From: Helicostylum pulchrum
Lineage: Eukaryota; Mucoromycota; Mucoromycetes; Mucorales; Mucoraceae
Length of the DNA stretch: 64,000 nt
Reading direction: 5' to 3'
Assembly (NCBI GenBank): GCA_025677825.1
Contig: JAIXMO010000004.1
Span: 558,001 to 622,000, forward strand
The notes beneath the pieces were generated by a model. The model ran no database searches and was not told the origin of the DNA. It saw only the letters and a program-made list of their open reading frames with translations. The stretch's first letter is position 1, and each line of letters begins with the position of its first letter. Both the position numbers and the translations under genes were made by a program. This document shows, in pieces, positions 46,714-59,649 of this stretch.

Positions 46714-48207
46714 TTAGTTAGTGGCTATTCTATCGGAATCAACCGGACAATAGATGGTTTCATTTTCATTGAAATTGAAGACTGTAGGCTTGAGATATTG
46801 GGGTACAAAAAATTGGTTCCAGAGAATCTTTGATATCCATTGATGCCCCTTTAAGCCTGGGTGGAAACAATCTATATTACTACTCAACAACAACAAATGT
46901 TAATAAGAAAAATGTATTGTCCTCTTTTATGAAAATAAAATAAAACTTTACCTGAAGAAATCGATAGGAAATCCAGTGATATTAATGTTACTTTGTTGAT
47001 AAATTACAGTAAAGTTATCGGTTTTGTTCTTTTGATATTTCTTGTATATATCTACAAGTTTTTGATTATAAGCTATCATAAAAAAAGTTAGCATTTTCTT
47101 TTTCAATTAATCACTATTTTTTGGCAAGTTACCGAGATTAAGATTGCCTATTTTTTCTAATCCTCCTGGTGTTGTTGCACAAGGACAGAGAGTTTCATCG
47201 GTATTGTTTGAAGGAAGACAATATGATTGACCTGCTCTCAAAGGGAATAGCTGCGAGACATTGAACGTACCGACCAAGTTTACAAGGACTTTAGGAATAC
47301 CGTTTCGAATTCTTTCAACAGCTGCTTCAACATAATTACCAAAGACTTCTGGAGTTGTATCGTTGATATAAGATGAATTGCAGGCGCCGCACATATCATT
47401 ACTACCAATTTGAATATTAATCATCTTCCAATCATTTCCATAGTCGACACCTTCTACGAATTTTATACCTAGTTTTTTATATTAAAAAAATTGGAAAGTA
47501 TTAATCGAAAAAAAAAAAAAAAAAAACTTTACGTTCGAGTAAATAATCCAACTGGTGATCCAAGTTCCTGGCAATCGCACCGCTCTGAGCTGCATTCAAT
47601 CCGTCTTTATTGGGTAGGTCTATTTATTTTTAAGAGTTTAGTGCCAAGACAAACATCGGATAAACAATACTACTTACAAAATGCATTACAAGACGTCGCT
47701 AAAAAAGAAAAAAAAAAGACTACTAGGTTAAAAAAAGATATAATTATCGCTTCTATAACGTACCATGGCAGCGTTCTGGTAGATGTGAACCGACAGAATA
47801 ACCAGTAAGATTAGTTTGATAGTGCTTAATATAATTGGGAACAGTGAAAGCTCCTGCATCCCCACCGGCGCTATAACTAAGCCCTCTGTATTCTTTAAAA
47901 GCAGCAGACATTGCAGCTATTAGAGGTAATGATGTATTCAAACCCATAATACCAAATCCTGCAGTAATACTGAAAAATAAACTTTTTTTTCAGCAATTAA
48001 AGAAAAAAGAAAGATATAAAAAAAAACTTACCTGTCACCGAGAGCACCGATCACCTTTATGTCATCCGCCCGAAGGTCGTGTACACTAGTAGGAGGAGTA
48101 CGAGGAGATAGTGTAGGACATTGGCTAATTTCAGTTACATTTACACCAGCTTCAGCAGGGGAAAATGCTACTAAAGATAATAAAAGTAATCCAACAAACT
48201 TGATCAT
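46714..48207 (-). CDS. Secreted GDSL/SGNH phospholipase B-like hydrolase
   Basis: Seven exons (48207-48032, 47969-47764, 47698-47678, 47619-47533, 47468-47133, 47072-46952, 46882-46714) give 371 residues. MIKFVGLLLLSLVAFSPAEA is a signal peptide. SGNH blocks are IGALGDSITAGFGIMG (nucleophile Ser), LNAAQSGAIARNLDHQLDYL (block II Gly), IQIGSNDMCGAC (block III Asn) and NIDCFHPGLKGH (block V Asp/His). This combination, with CxxC after GSND, is the phospholipase B1 pattern; such enzymes release fatty acids from phospholipids outside the cell. Several N-glycosylation sequons and paired cysteines support secretion. Exon 3 is only 21 nt. It keeps the frame between ERCHG and the NKDGLNAA block. Confidence 0.88.
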
Positions 48208-48959
48208 TCAACAAATAAAAAAAGAAACAAACAAACGAACAGTAAAAGAAAACTCCTTTTTAGCTTTTTTATGTTTAGCGGACAATAATCGCAATGACCC
48301 TAAATCCTTCGGTTCCTAGTGGTGGAATAAATGGCCGAGGAGCTAAACGGTATTATCGCTGTTATGCTGACACAAAGAAATATTGGCACTTTTCTTGAAT
48401 ATCCGTAATTGAAAAAAAAGAGGTTTATTATCATAAAAGTTAAACTTTGTTTATCCAAGATATTCCTCTTTGAGTTTCTAGTAGGGTTTATACCGAAAAC
48501 AACAACAATTGGTAAGGCTACATCCTCTTTATTGATAGACAGACAGTATTCAGTTACTCTTTGTATAAAGTTAACGTTAATGATGTTAGAAAGAAAGAAA
48601 AAATAATTCAAAGGTAAGACGAATTTACCTGAGATAAATGGAAGGTAGATCAATAATGCTACGTCAAGCACCTGATGAACTCATTAATAATAGAAGAAGT
48701 ATTATACTTTTAGATGACTATTATTACCAGCAGCACGAAGAAAAAAAGCTTCTTGAAAGGACAGTATCATTTTTATTCGGCCAAATAAAAAATGACGCTT
48801 CATTTTCATTTTTTTTTATCTAACATCTTTAGTAAAATGTTTTTCAAAACAACAGCTTATTACTATTTAATAATGCAAAAAAAATAAAAAAAAATAAAAG
48901 ACGGATTTAATGTGTTTTTGAATGAGAGAAATAAAAATAAAGAGAAATATACATCAAAT
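48208..48959. other. Intergenic phospholipase/CCT7
   Basis: 750 bp with short, low-complexity frames only (for example 48638-48820). No supported gene. Confidence 0.5.
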
Positions 48960-51092
48960 TTATCGTCTGGGCATACCACGACCACGACCTCTAGCGGGAC
49001 CACCAGGACCGGCTTGAGGCTTCTCACTTGCAGCATTCTTTACTGTTTCATCAACAGACAAGATTAAACAAGCAGCTTCTGTAGCAGCGGCAATGGCATT
49101 GGTCTTTACAAGTGCGGGTTCCCAAACGAAAGCCTCGTAATTATCAGCAATGGTTTCGTTGTTAATATCAACACCATACCAAATACCACCTTGTGCGTGC
49201 TTCATTCTTAACTTGTTTAAAATATCAGTGGCATCAAAACCGGCGTTATCACATAATTGTCTAGGGATAACTTCAAATGCCTTTGCGTAGGCACCGATAA
49301 TTAATTGTTGTTTACCTTCAATAGTACGAGAGTGCTCACGGAGATATTTTGATAATTCCATCTCAGTAGCACCACCACCAGCAACAATAAAGTTATTTTT
49401 AATAGCACGTCTAACGATCATAATAGCATCATGAAGAGAACGTTCAACTTCAGCAATGAATTGTTCAGCACCACCACGAAGAATTAAAGTACAGGTCTTG
49501 GCTTGAGGACAACCTTCAAAGATATTGAAACGTTCACCACCAACTTGCTTTTCTTCAAAGGTTTCACATTCACCTAAATGTTCAAGACGCATATCAGAAC
49601 AAGTAGATTGAACAGATCCACCAACAGCTTGGACAACACGATCCATATCATCCTTTGCAACACGACCAGCACAGAAAATATCACGATCAGCGAAATATTG
49701 AGTAGCTAAATCACCAATAGGTAACTTTGATAAAACAACCTTGGCACCACTTGCAACAATAGCTTCAAGTTTTTGGAAAATAATTTGCCATTCAGCGTCA
49801 ACAATAGCTTGATATTCAGAAACTTCTTCGACACGTACTTCAGCATTGTCCTTTTCGGCCTTTAATTCAAGTTCAACGTTAAGACAGAGTACCTTGGGGT
49901 TTTTGAATGACTTGGGTTGTTGTTCGAAACCAGCATAAGCAAAAGTCTTTTTGAATGCAACACCTCTAATTAAAATAGAATCTTGCATGGCTCCACCGGG
50001 AACACGCTTAATACCAATCAAACGTTCATTTAAACTTTCTTGATCGAGTAACATGACAGCATCAACTACCATCTTTGTGAAGAAATCTTTTTGGGAATAA
50101 ATCAACTTGGAATTCATAGCAGTGGCTGCACATTTAGAAAGTAAATCACGGAACTCAACTTCATTGTTCTTGTCAACATTGACAGCTAATTCCTTAACCT
50201 TGTTAATAGCCTATTTTTTTTTAAAAAAAAATTAGTTTTTTGTTTACACGTTTTTTTTTTACGTGAAAAAAAAAAATATTCTTACCAAACGGGCAGCAGC
50301 TCTGTAACCCTTGATAATAACATGAGGACTGACACCTTCTTCAATATAACCCTTGACTTCCTTTAATAATTCACCAGCAAGTAAAACAACACTGGTAGTA
50401 CCATCACCGACCTAATAAGAAAATTGAATACCCTGTTTTTTTTTCTATCTTTTTTTTTATAGACACGTACCTCAGCATCTTGAGAACGAGCAATATCTAC
50501 CAAAGTCTTTGCAGCAGGGTGAACAATATCGAGTAACTTCATGATGGTAGCACCATCGTTGGAGATGGTCACTTGACCTCTACTGTCAACCATAAGTTTA
50601 TCCATACCTCTGGGACCGAGGGTAGTTCTTACAGTATCGACAACAGCGGCACAGGCATTAATGTTTGATAAAAGTTGTCCTTTACCTTGAGAAGTATCAG
50701 TACCTTCTTTCAAGAGGATGATTTGAGGTTGCTATAAAAAAAGATGATGATGGAAAAAGATTAATTTTTTTTTTCTTTGGAATAGATTACAGATACAGAA
50801 AAAGGGTTCTCAACAGGATCTCGATCCAACTAACGCTTATATATATTTTCTCTTGCCAGGTATAAACTCGAAAAAAGAAATATATACGAATATAGATGAA
50901 TGATGAAAAAGAAAGTGATGGAATATTTTTAAATAACGCGTCATGAAGAGAGTAATTAAATAAAAACGTTTCTCTCTCTCTCTATTCTCCTTGTCTTTTT
51001 CTCTTTCGCCTGTTATAAAGAAACCCTTACTTTTTTACTGTATAATGTAATATATAATTATAAGTGATATTTACCATCATGGGAGGTGCCAT
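48960..51092 (-). CDS. CCT7: T-complex protein 1 subunit eta (CCT7)
   Basis: Five exons (51092-51075, 50731-50471, 50411-50286, 50210-48960 in four coding blocks, the first coding only MAPPMM) give 551 residues by summation. Chaperonin motifs are present: [20 protein letters not shown] (eta-specific opening), [32 protein letters not shown], the ATPase motif [14 protein letters not shown] and [20 protein letters not shown]. The C-terminus is Gly/Arg-rich ([13 protein letters not shown]). CCT7 is one of eight subunits of the TRiC ring that folds actin, tubulin and other proteins in the cytosol. The first intron (50732-51074, 343 nt) is unusually long here and may hold regulatory sequence. Strictly, I count four coding exons. 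Confidence 0.95.
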
Positions 51093-53887
51093 GGTGAATA
51101 TGTATGTGTATTTGACAGAAAAAAAAGAAAAGGGGAAGCTACTAGAATCTTAATAGTCGTCAGAAAAATTTGTTTGACACCAGACAGAAAGTCGTCACCT
51201 TTTTCGCGGAGTACAAACCAATGCTCGTGGTTTTGAAGGCTCTTGTCTCCTTGTCACTCCGCTATCTTCCTCTTTTCTCTTCCTTGTCTGGTAAAGCCTG
51301 TATTGGTCTTTTACCATGAGTTGTTCTTAGCTTCTTCTCTAGAAATACGAGTCTCTTTTTTTTTATAAAAAAAAAATATATAAAAGCTTCAATACTAAAA
51401 AGACTCCTTTTTTAATATTGTGGTCGTAACGCCAATATGCTTTTTTTTAAAAAAAAAGGCCTTCTTGCAGCCATTGTCAATTATTAAAGTTCAAATCGAG
51501 ACAACACCTTGCCAGCGCTTTAATAAAGTGTCCAGGGTACAAATCGAGCATATCTCGTCTAAGGGGGAAAAGACATTTTGGAATAAAAATACTTTGAACT
51601 TATCAGAAGAAACAATTATTCTTTGTTGCAACTTTTTTGTAGGTTATGTACTATCAAGACTGTTGATAGAAGCCTTCAAAAAAAATTCTCGATATATATC
51701 GCAGTAGGTATACATTTAATTTCTTACTAGAATAAACATTTAAATAATATACATCAACAGTTGGATGTACGTTATAATATTTATAACACTATATCAAAGT
51801 ATAAAGCTTCTTTTTTATTACTTCAAATAAATAGTAGAGCTATATACATAGCGCTTAAGATTCATAGAAAGCTACTTTAATAGTAGTTAAATATTACAAA
51901 ATTCTAGTTTTACTTGGAAGAAATAACTATAAATATTATGTTTGTCTTTATCGTTTATTCTTCTAATTCAAAAGAATGAGAAAGACGGTTTATCCGCTTG
52001 ATAAAATAGAGTTTACTTCAAAATAATAAAACGGCTTATTTTATTTTCCGCTGTTCTCAAACCGCATCAGGACGTCGTGATCATTATACAAATTCAGGCA
52101 CGTAGAAATGTAATAATAATAAAAAAGTTTCTTCGGTAGTATTTCGAGTACCTTGATTTTATTTCTAAATCGAGGCTCTTTTAGAGTTAATTCTAATCTA
52201 TTGTTGATTAATATTCAGTTATTAAAAAAAAAAAAAAAAAGAACAAAGTCCTTTGTATTGAATATTTTGTAATGGTATTTGGGATAATTATGGTATTCTT
52301 TGTCGAGGGATTATTTCGCGTTTTTCTCCCCGATATAGAACAACGTGAATGATGTCGAAAATCTTCCATTTCTGATACTCACTCTGGAAAGGTATCTTAA
52401 ATTACAATTTATCCGAATAAGAGTTGCACCCCCAACTCCTGGTTCTCGGCTTTTTTTTCTTTTTTTGACGAAATATGTTAACGGTATCACAAGAGTTAAA
52501 ATGTGTTGTCTTTAGAAGGACTGTGCATGTAATTTTCACCTGATACGGCGCTATCCGAGTTAAGGCGCGTCCTTATCACATTCTAGACATTTATATGCTG
52601 AAATAACAGGTGATAAAATACAACAATCTCCTTGTTTTAAAATAAAGTTAGTAAACACTTTCTAAAAAAATAAAGTATATCAGTTTTTTTTTCGGTAAAA
52701 CTTGGTCTAGACACTTTCAAAAAATTTGGTTTTGAAACAAAACCTACTGCTAAACTAGTGTATTATGATTTATTTTTCCTCTAGTTTTTAGCGCGTTTTT
52801 TCTTGTGAAAAAAAGCTGATAAAAAAATAAAAATAAAAAAAGTATTATTTATATTTTAGTGTTTAAAATAACAAACAAATAGTCTTTTTTATCTTGCAAA
52901 ATAAATGAAATCGTTGCTTTTAAAACAAACAAAAAAGGGGGGGGGGAGGGTAACTGTATTCGATAATTATCATTCGTCTGTCAAAGGTAGTAGGATGACA
53001 GGAGAAAACATACCAAAACGGTTTACCATTATTGTTAACGTATAAATAATAGTATGTATATGAAATAAATCGTAGTATAATATCCCACGATGATGAAATA
53101 TATCTTCCCCTTTTTGCAATTATTAAAGTAGCTTATTCATTCCGTCTTTAGTAAGGAATGTTATAAGTATCTCGAACTATAGTACGTGCACATCTTTCAA
53201 AAAGAGCTTTCTCCACTATTTATTATTCTGTGCTTTCTTATAATACAGTACACCCGCTTTCAAATCGAACATTTTTTAAACCACTAGAATCACGATGAAT
53301 GCTGTAGGTCCAAGCGATTACACGTAGATTTTCTGTATCAAAGTCTAAGCAATCCTTAATACCAGGAAATTGACCTGATCGATTCCGTAATACCTTCTAA
53401 TTTCTGAAGATACTTCCTAAATTGTTTTGTAAAAAAAATGGAAAAGAGGGCAAAACTAGTAGTAGTATCAGTATTACTATCAGCGGCAGTAGCTACTAGA
53501 CTCATTAATATGCAATTACTACTCAACGATTTAACTTGTAGATCAATTCAAGAATTGAGAACGGAGTGCTTATTTAATTCGTGAGGCAATCCCTTTTTTA
53601 TGAGTAAAACGTCTTTTTTTTTTGGATCAACCGTATCAGCCATGACGAAGCGTTTAATTGGGCTCAAGAGAACTTACTCTCTAAGGTTGAACTGCTGTTT
53701 TTTTTCCTGTGGGATTTTATTTTCTTTAATATAGTATGGTAGATACTACTAGCCGCCTGATGCTTGCTGTGCTCAGATCGGCCAGTCATTTGGGGGACCC
53801 TTCTTCGCTGCGCTGCAGTAAAAAAAACTTGGTCCTAAGAGAAAAAAAGCGGACTTTCATTCTGTTTTTTTATGTGCAAACTATATT
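51093..53887. other. 2.8-kb gene-poor region
   Basis: Very AT-rich, with no convincing coding segment. A CT-rich stretch at about 51230-51350 lies upstream of CCT7. An open frame at 51438-51704 lacks recognisable features. G-run at 52938-52948. Confidence 0.5.
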
Positions 53888-54631
53888 ATGAATTCAAGGG
53901 CCAGTAAGCCTTATATACACCGTTGTCAAACAGAAGAAATAATCCTAGATATAACCACTCACCATTTAGAGCCAGAAAAACTTGTTGGTTTTGTAACCAT
54001 TATTTCTAAATTAGATGAGCAGGAAGTAGAGATTGATTTAACCCAATTGGATAGAGAACAATTAGAAAAGCAAGGTGGATCCAAAGTTAAAATTTCGGAT
54101 TATACCATTCAATCAGTAAAAACTTGTGGTAATGCAAATAATAAAACAGACTCAACAACCTATCAGTCAGGCAGTAACAATGGGCATAAATTGATAATGT
54201 AAGAGGGACACGTGGTAAATGGATCTGCTACATCTAGACTCTCTTCCGCACAGGGCCCAATTTCGAAGGCTGCATTAACAGAAATTACAAAAAAGAAGAG
54301 CGACAAAAGAAAAGAAAAATGGCAATTGATTATGCCCACATGTTTAAATACATTTGAAGACAGCGTTGTATCCTCCAAACCGAAACGTATAATGGCAGTA
54401 CATAAACGAAGGCTGCTGGAAGCTATGTTGCAATTCTCTAGTGATAATGATAGCAGTGATAGTAGCAATACAATTGTCGCGTTTGGTCAGAAACAAATGA
54501 ACTTGGTAGTTACACAAAATGAAACGATTGTTCATAAAAAGCAAGAAACTATAAAAGTACAACAGGAAATAAAACAAGCAATACAAGCAATCAATGATAA
54601 TGTTGATGACGAATTGATTGATATAATGTAA
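53888..54631 (+). CDS. Unrecognised protein, possible orphan gene
   Basis: ATG 53888 opens a 104-codon frame that stops just after IM. A donor at 54199 (GTAAGA) and acceptor TCTAG at 54237 join it in frame to the next open stretch (LSSAQGPISKAALTEITKKK) and give 234 residues ending DNVDDELIDIM. The N-terminal half is a mixed, plausibly folded segment (TEEIILDITTHHLEPEKLVG). The C-terminal half is polar with a likely coiled coil (KKQETIKVQQEIKQAIQAIN). I recognise no family. The 39-nt intron is shorter than any other here. The alternative is two separate short frames. Confidence 0.45.
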
Positions 54632-56251
54632 AAACTACATGTTTATATTCTTTTTCGTATGTATATCCATGCATTTTTTTTTTTTTTTTTTGAGTAACAA
54701 TAGTTTTCTCCCCCAAAAAACACATTATTTTTTTATATATATGGTAAAAAAAATCACCCTGTATTTTTTTTATTCTATTTTTTTTTTTTTTTTTTTGTAG
54801 CTTTTTTACGCCTAACTGAATAATTTAAAATTAAACTCTATTTCCTGTTTTTGAACCGCAGTCGCGGTGATAGGTATTTGTTTTGTTTTTCTGACAATAA
54901 AATGTAAAAAGTGTGGAGAAAGAGAACTAGTTTTGGTCCTACCTATTAAATGTACCACAATTGAGCCACTTTTACCAACATTTTCCGCGGACCAACATTT
55001 CAACAATTAAAAAATAAAGAGAAAAGGAAATAAAAAAGAGATGGGGTAAATATATTTTAATGTAGAACAAACATAATGCAATATATTCTTTTTACCATTG
55101 AAGTGCATTATTATAATAAACTTGTAAGAGTGACAAACATTTATTAATATGAGTACAAATTATGTTCAGGGTCATTATCTTTTTTTTTATATTTTCTGGG
55201 GGGTCAAAAAGAAGGGGGGGGGGTAGTCGACAAACCTGGATCTGGAGACCTTTATAAACAACACATGTTTCTTGGGTAGCACCAAAAAGGGTTCTCGCCT
55301 AACGACTATTGCTTACAACATATGGGAAATTATTCTTGTGTTTGTATACTCAGCTCAAGTGTTTTAAGTTGTTGTAGATCACCTGCGTGCAAAGAAAATA
55401 AGAAGGGTTTTTTATAGTTACTAGATAAAAAAGATAAAAATAACAAATAAGATAGTACTTTCAAGATAGTAAACCGTTCCTCGGTTAATCTTGTTTTTAT
55501 AATTTTTCATTCAATTTATGGTAAGTTTGTACAAAAAAAAATCAGGGTTTTCGTTTTTTCTCGGGAGACCCTTCTTTTTACGAAAAAATAAAAAGGGTTA
55601 TTTTAATCGTGTTTCATTTAATGAAAAAGACCTATCAAATAAATATTTTATTAATGTTACTTTTTTAAGCGACATGTAAAACAAGTTAATTATTTTTCCC
55701 CGGAATAAATAAATAGTATTTGAAACTCTTAGCTCTTGATAATCATGATTTATTTGCATGTCTATCCTTGAACAAGTATCACCATCATTCAAAGAAAAAA
55801 AATGAGAAAGAAAAATCATTCCGCAACAAAGTGGCTTTAATATTAAAGATATAACTTGCATAATGGAAAGAAGGGTCTTGTGTGTGGCCTTATTTTCCCT
55901 TGGAAGATTGACGTTACCCTTAATAATTTCAATTGTACTACTTGGATAGCACGGTTTTTAAATGGTCTATGTGTTATTTACGAACAAATGATGAGTTTAA
56001 ATGTCCATGAGTTTTATTTGTATTCCCATAGTCACTCCCCCAACCTTTTTTTTATATTGTGATTACACGTCACTTTTTATAAATCTCTCTTTCTCACTAC
56101 TCGCTCTCGCTCAGCTATCCCCTATTTAGGATTATGGGTATATAAAGACACAAGATTTTTTTCTTTTCTTTTTCTTTTTTTTCTCTCTCCCTCAACCCTT
56201 ACTTTTTATAAGAAATCAATTATCACTCTCTTTTTTCTATTAAATCAAACC
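54632..56251. other. Intergenic region upstream of the bZIP gene
   Basis: No recognised gene. A 64-codon minus-strand frame at 54812-55006 (MLKCWSAENVGKSGSIVVHL...) has ordinary composition but no known family and no clear splice partners; it is left as doubtful. A G-run occurs at 55215-55223 and long T runs near 54668-54690 and 54779-54796. Confidence 0.45.
56139..56146 (+). promoter_or_regulatory. TATA box and CT-rich leader of the bZIP gene
   Basis: TATATAAA lies about 105 bp upstream of ATG 56252. It is followed by a pyrimidine-rich tract (about 56157-56235), the classic fungal core-promoter layout. Confidence 0.5.
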
Positions 56252-57401
56252 ATGTACGCAAACAATCAACAGCAACCCATGTATGGTGGTATGCCTTCAA
56301 CTTCATACCATTGGGATCATCAATTACGTGGTATGTATATATACTTTATAGATCTAGATCATCTTTACTAAATTATACATTTAGTCTCCAGCCATGATCG
56401 TGTTACCGTCTCCAGTCATCATAACGATTCGCATTGGTATTCAGGTAAAATACCTCGTGTCAGCTACCTATATTATCTACTTTTATTGACACTTTTTTTT
56501 TATAAAAAAAAAAATAGATTCCGTACTTTGTCAATCTGCTCCAACTGTATCTAGTCAACATATGAAAAGTGATAGTAGTGCCTCTAGTAGCTCTAATGGA
56601 TCTCCTATCAGTAACAAATCTTTAAGCTCTCAACAACATGCACTCTTGTTTTCACCTACGCAAGGTTCAGGACCTAGAGCTGTAATTCCATCAAAGCGTG
56701 CAGCACAAAACAGAGCAGCTCAACGTGCCTTCCGTCAACGTAAAGAACGTTACGTTAAAGACCTTGAAAAGAAGGCGAAATTAATGGACGAGTGGAAGAC
56801 CGAATTAGATCAACTTCGTCAACAAAATAAAGAATTAAGAGAAACGACAATGCGTTTAGAAAAGCAAATTCATCAACAACAACAATATAACTCTGGCGAT
56901 AAATTAATTTCACCTATTACATCACCTGCCATGAGCGTTGAAATTGTTCCAGCACCTGTTGTTGTTGTTATGGAAAATCAAAAGACAACAAGAAGAAAAA
57001 TTAAACAAGAAGAATCACCACATAAGATCCAAACTAGTTTTTTACCAGTAAACCTTCGTGCTCCTGATCAAACTGGTTATGGTTCACCTACTACATCTTG
57101 CTCTTCCTCTTCTTCTATTGGTGGTTTAGAAGATCAAACTAATTACGGTAACCAACAACTTGCTTGGCCTACTACATCAGGAACAGATTTCGATCCTTAT
57201 GAAACAAACCTCGATTTTATTTCAAATGGTGGTCAAGTCTTGGATGACCTTTGTGCTGTATTACAAACTCGTCAAAGACCAGAAATCAACTCATCTTATG
57301 CTACTATGCAAAATCAACAACAACAAAACTATGTCATGTCATTAAATTCACCGGTCGTTCGAAGCGATACTAATACCATGTTGATGTCAAGAACTTATTA
57401 G
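56252..57401 (+). CDS. bZIP transcription factor, AP-1/Yap-like
   Basis: Three exons (56252-56330, 56385-56444, 56518-57401) give 340 residues. The basic region SKRAAQNRAAQRAFRQRKER followed by YVKDLEKKAKLMDEWKTELD is the Yap/Pap1-type signature (NRAAQRAFRQRKE), with a heptad leucine zipper through LRQQNKELRETTMRLEKQIH. The rest is Ser/Gln-rich and disordered, with a C-terminal YATMQNQQQQNYVMSLNSP stretch. The Cys-rich redox domains typical of Yap1/Pap1 are not evident; only a lone Cys is seen in the C-terminal half (DDLCAVLQTRQRP). It may therefore not be a redox sensor. It likely acts as a nuclear DNA-binding homodimer. Confidence 0.88.
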
Positions 57402-57984
57402 ACCCCCAAAAAAAAAGTTTATTATTTTCTTCTTCCGTGTGTGAAAACTCTGTGTAACTCAATGATTAGAACCCTTATTTATTTTCGACCCTTTTTTTTT
57501 TTTTTTTTTTAATAATTATTTTGGTACGACTATTAAAAAAAAATACACACACAAAAAAAAAAAAAAAAAAAAAAAGGAAAAAGGTAAAGAAAGACTGGTT
57601 CTCATTCTCTTTTTTTTTTTATGTAACAACCCTATCATCATTCCATTTATGTATTTATATCTTTTTTTTTTGGCAAACACAATTCTTCTTTTAACTTATT
57701 ATATATCCTCCCACCTTTTTTTTTTCTTTCTCTTTTTACTATACTACAACAAACACTTTTTCTTTTCAACACCACTTTTTTTTTTCACTAGGCATTATTC
57801 AAATAAATATAGAATTCCATTTTCATTCTAATTTTTCTTTTCAGTTGCATAAATAAAAATTATTTAAACTTTACAAGTGTCCTTTTTTTTTTTACTATAA
57901 ATAATCGTACAAAGTACAAAGATCAATGCAAAAAAAGTACATGGGAAAATTTAGGTAATGAAATTAAGGGTCTCGTTTTAGAAT
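57402..57984. other. 3' flanks between convergent genes
   Basis: Composed of T and A runs (for example 57490-57510 and 57557-57576) with no gene. Likely overlapping 3' UTR and terminator sequence for the bZIP and aminotransferase genes. Confidence 0.5.
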
Positions 57985-59477
57985 TTATTCACACAATTGG
58001 GAATTTCCAATCAAAAGAGCTTGTTTTAAACGGGTTACACCTAGTTGTAAAGTTTGCGTATCATAATGAGCAAAAGATAAACGAACGAGGTATTGATCCT
58101 CGTTATTGGTTTCCTTTGTTACAGAAAAAAGGGTTCCGAGGCCAACCCCAATGTCAATATTGTTTTGTCGGCTGATTTCCATCAACTGGTGACCTGTGAT
58201 AGGTAGCTTTAACCAAACAAAATATCCTCCCTTGGGTTTAATTGCTACTGAGCAACCTAACGGTTTCAGGTGTAGTTGAATAGGTTTCCAAAGACCTTCA
58301 TATAATCGATCGCCGTGAACCGTTCTCAAGCATTTTACATGTTGATGTAATGAATTATTGATTAACATTTCGTTAATAATTTGACATGCTATATTATAAA
58401 TATTAGTATTATTATTACTGGGGAGACAGAGAGAGAATATAGGTGGATGATGAAAGGTTAAATGGAAAATAAGGGTTATCTGATGACTTACGTACACAAG
58501 TTAGAAGGTGACCCACCTGATATAAATGATCCACTATATGAATGAGAGCATGTGAGTAAAAAAAAATCCCTTTTTTAAAAACCCTGATTACGTACCATGC
58601 TCCTAGTTGCTTAATAATGGTTTCACCAGCTTCAATCCACCCTGCTCTTGCACCTGGAGCCAGTATTTTTGAAAATGTGCCATTACTGATTACGACGTGT
58701 TTACCATGCGATTCTAAATCATAAGCTACGACTCGTTTAGGTATTTCACCCTGAAAGGTTAAGATGTCATAAACATCATCACAAATAACCAACATATTAT
58801 ATTGTCTAGCCAGTTGCACTAATTTTTTCCTTTTTTCGCTAGATAAGATAGACCCTGTTGGATTGGCGTGAGTAGGAACACAATATAAAACCGAATTAAA
58901 GAACTCGTTATCGATTCCTTTTTGGTTTTTGATTAGGTAATCTTCCAAGATATCAAGGTTGAGACCTGAACCGTCTTGTTCACTGATACCAATGAATTGC
59001 TCTCGTTTATAGCCAACATCAAGGAATATATCAAATGCCAAAAAGTATGTGGGGTCTTGAAAATAAACGTGGCAAGTCGTGGTCTCTGGTCTTGTTAAGA
59101 TTGATAAAATATGTTGCAGCGATAAAGACGCGCCTGCTGTGGCACACAAGTGTTGGCTAAAGTATTTTATCAGCATTTATTTATCAAAACTCTGTTGTGT
59201 CGTTTACCTCGAAACAACCGATTTATATTCTTTGGAAAGGAATACTGCTAAATTATTAAGAAAATCTGGGTGGCCATATTCGGGTGCATACTATACAAAA
59301 AAAAAATTAAAAAAAAAATTCCCATGGTAAAAAAAAAACCACGTTTTACACATGCATATTTACTTGTAACATGTCATTAGCAGCATTAGGTCGGGAAAGT
59401 GCGTTTTGAGATGCTTCTGCAAATAACTTTGTTGGTAAAACATCAGCAGAAGGCTGGCCTTTCATAAAGTCAATCAT
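57985..59477 (-). CDS. PLP-dependent class I/II aminotransferase
   Basis: Five exons (59477-59364, 59290-59208, 59156-58596, 58533-58496, 58388-57985) give 361 residues. The start MIDFMKGQPSADVLPTKLFA leads to a PLP-binding region TAGASLSLQHILSILTRPET, then YCVPTHANPTGSILS (substrate Asn), ICDDVYDILTF (Asp/Tyr) and SNGTFSKILAPGARAGWIEA with the Schiff-base Lys at about 229. The exon 4 segment GSFISGGSPSNL and the C-terminal GGYFVWLKLP and LVRLSFAHYD complete the fold. It resembles the yeast YER152C / 2-aminoadipate-transaminase-like group; the exact substrate cannot be read from sequence. The exon 4 to 5 junction uses a GTACGT donor chosen for frame continuity. Confidence 0.87.
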
Positions 59478-59649
59478 GATGAAAGAAACGAGGAATTCTA
59501 ATATTAAAAAAGAGCGTGGTAATATATAAGAGTTGAGTTGTTACTGTTTTACACTTCTACCGGATTTTTTAGAAGTCCGAAAAAAAAAGCATAATTAAAA
59601 ATCTTACGTGTGTAAAAATCTAAAGTCTCAGACGAGACAACCGTGTTCG

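Noticed and set aside
51438..51704. Open frame in the CCT7 upstream desert
   Set aside because: Begins in a poly-T/poly-A run and shows no family features.
54812..55006. 64-codon minus-strand frame
   Set aside because: Ordinary composition, but no recognised family, partner exons or clear promoter. Not enough to call a gene.
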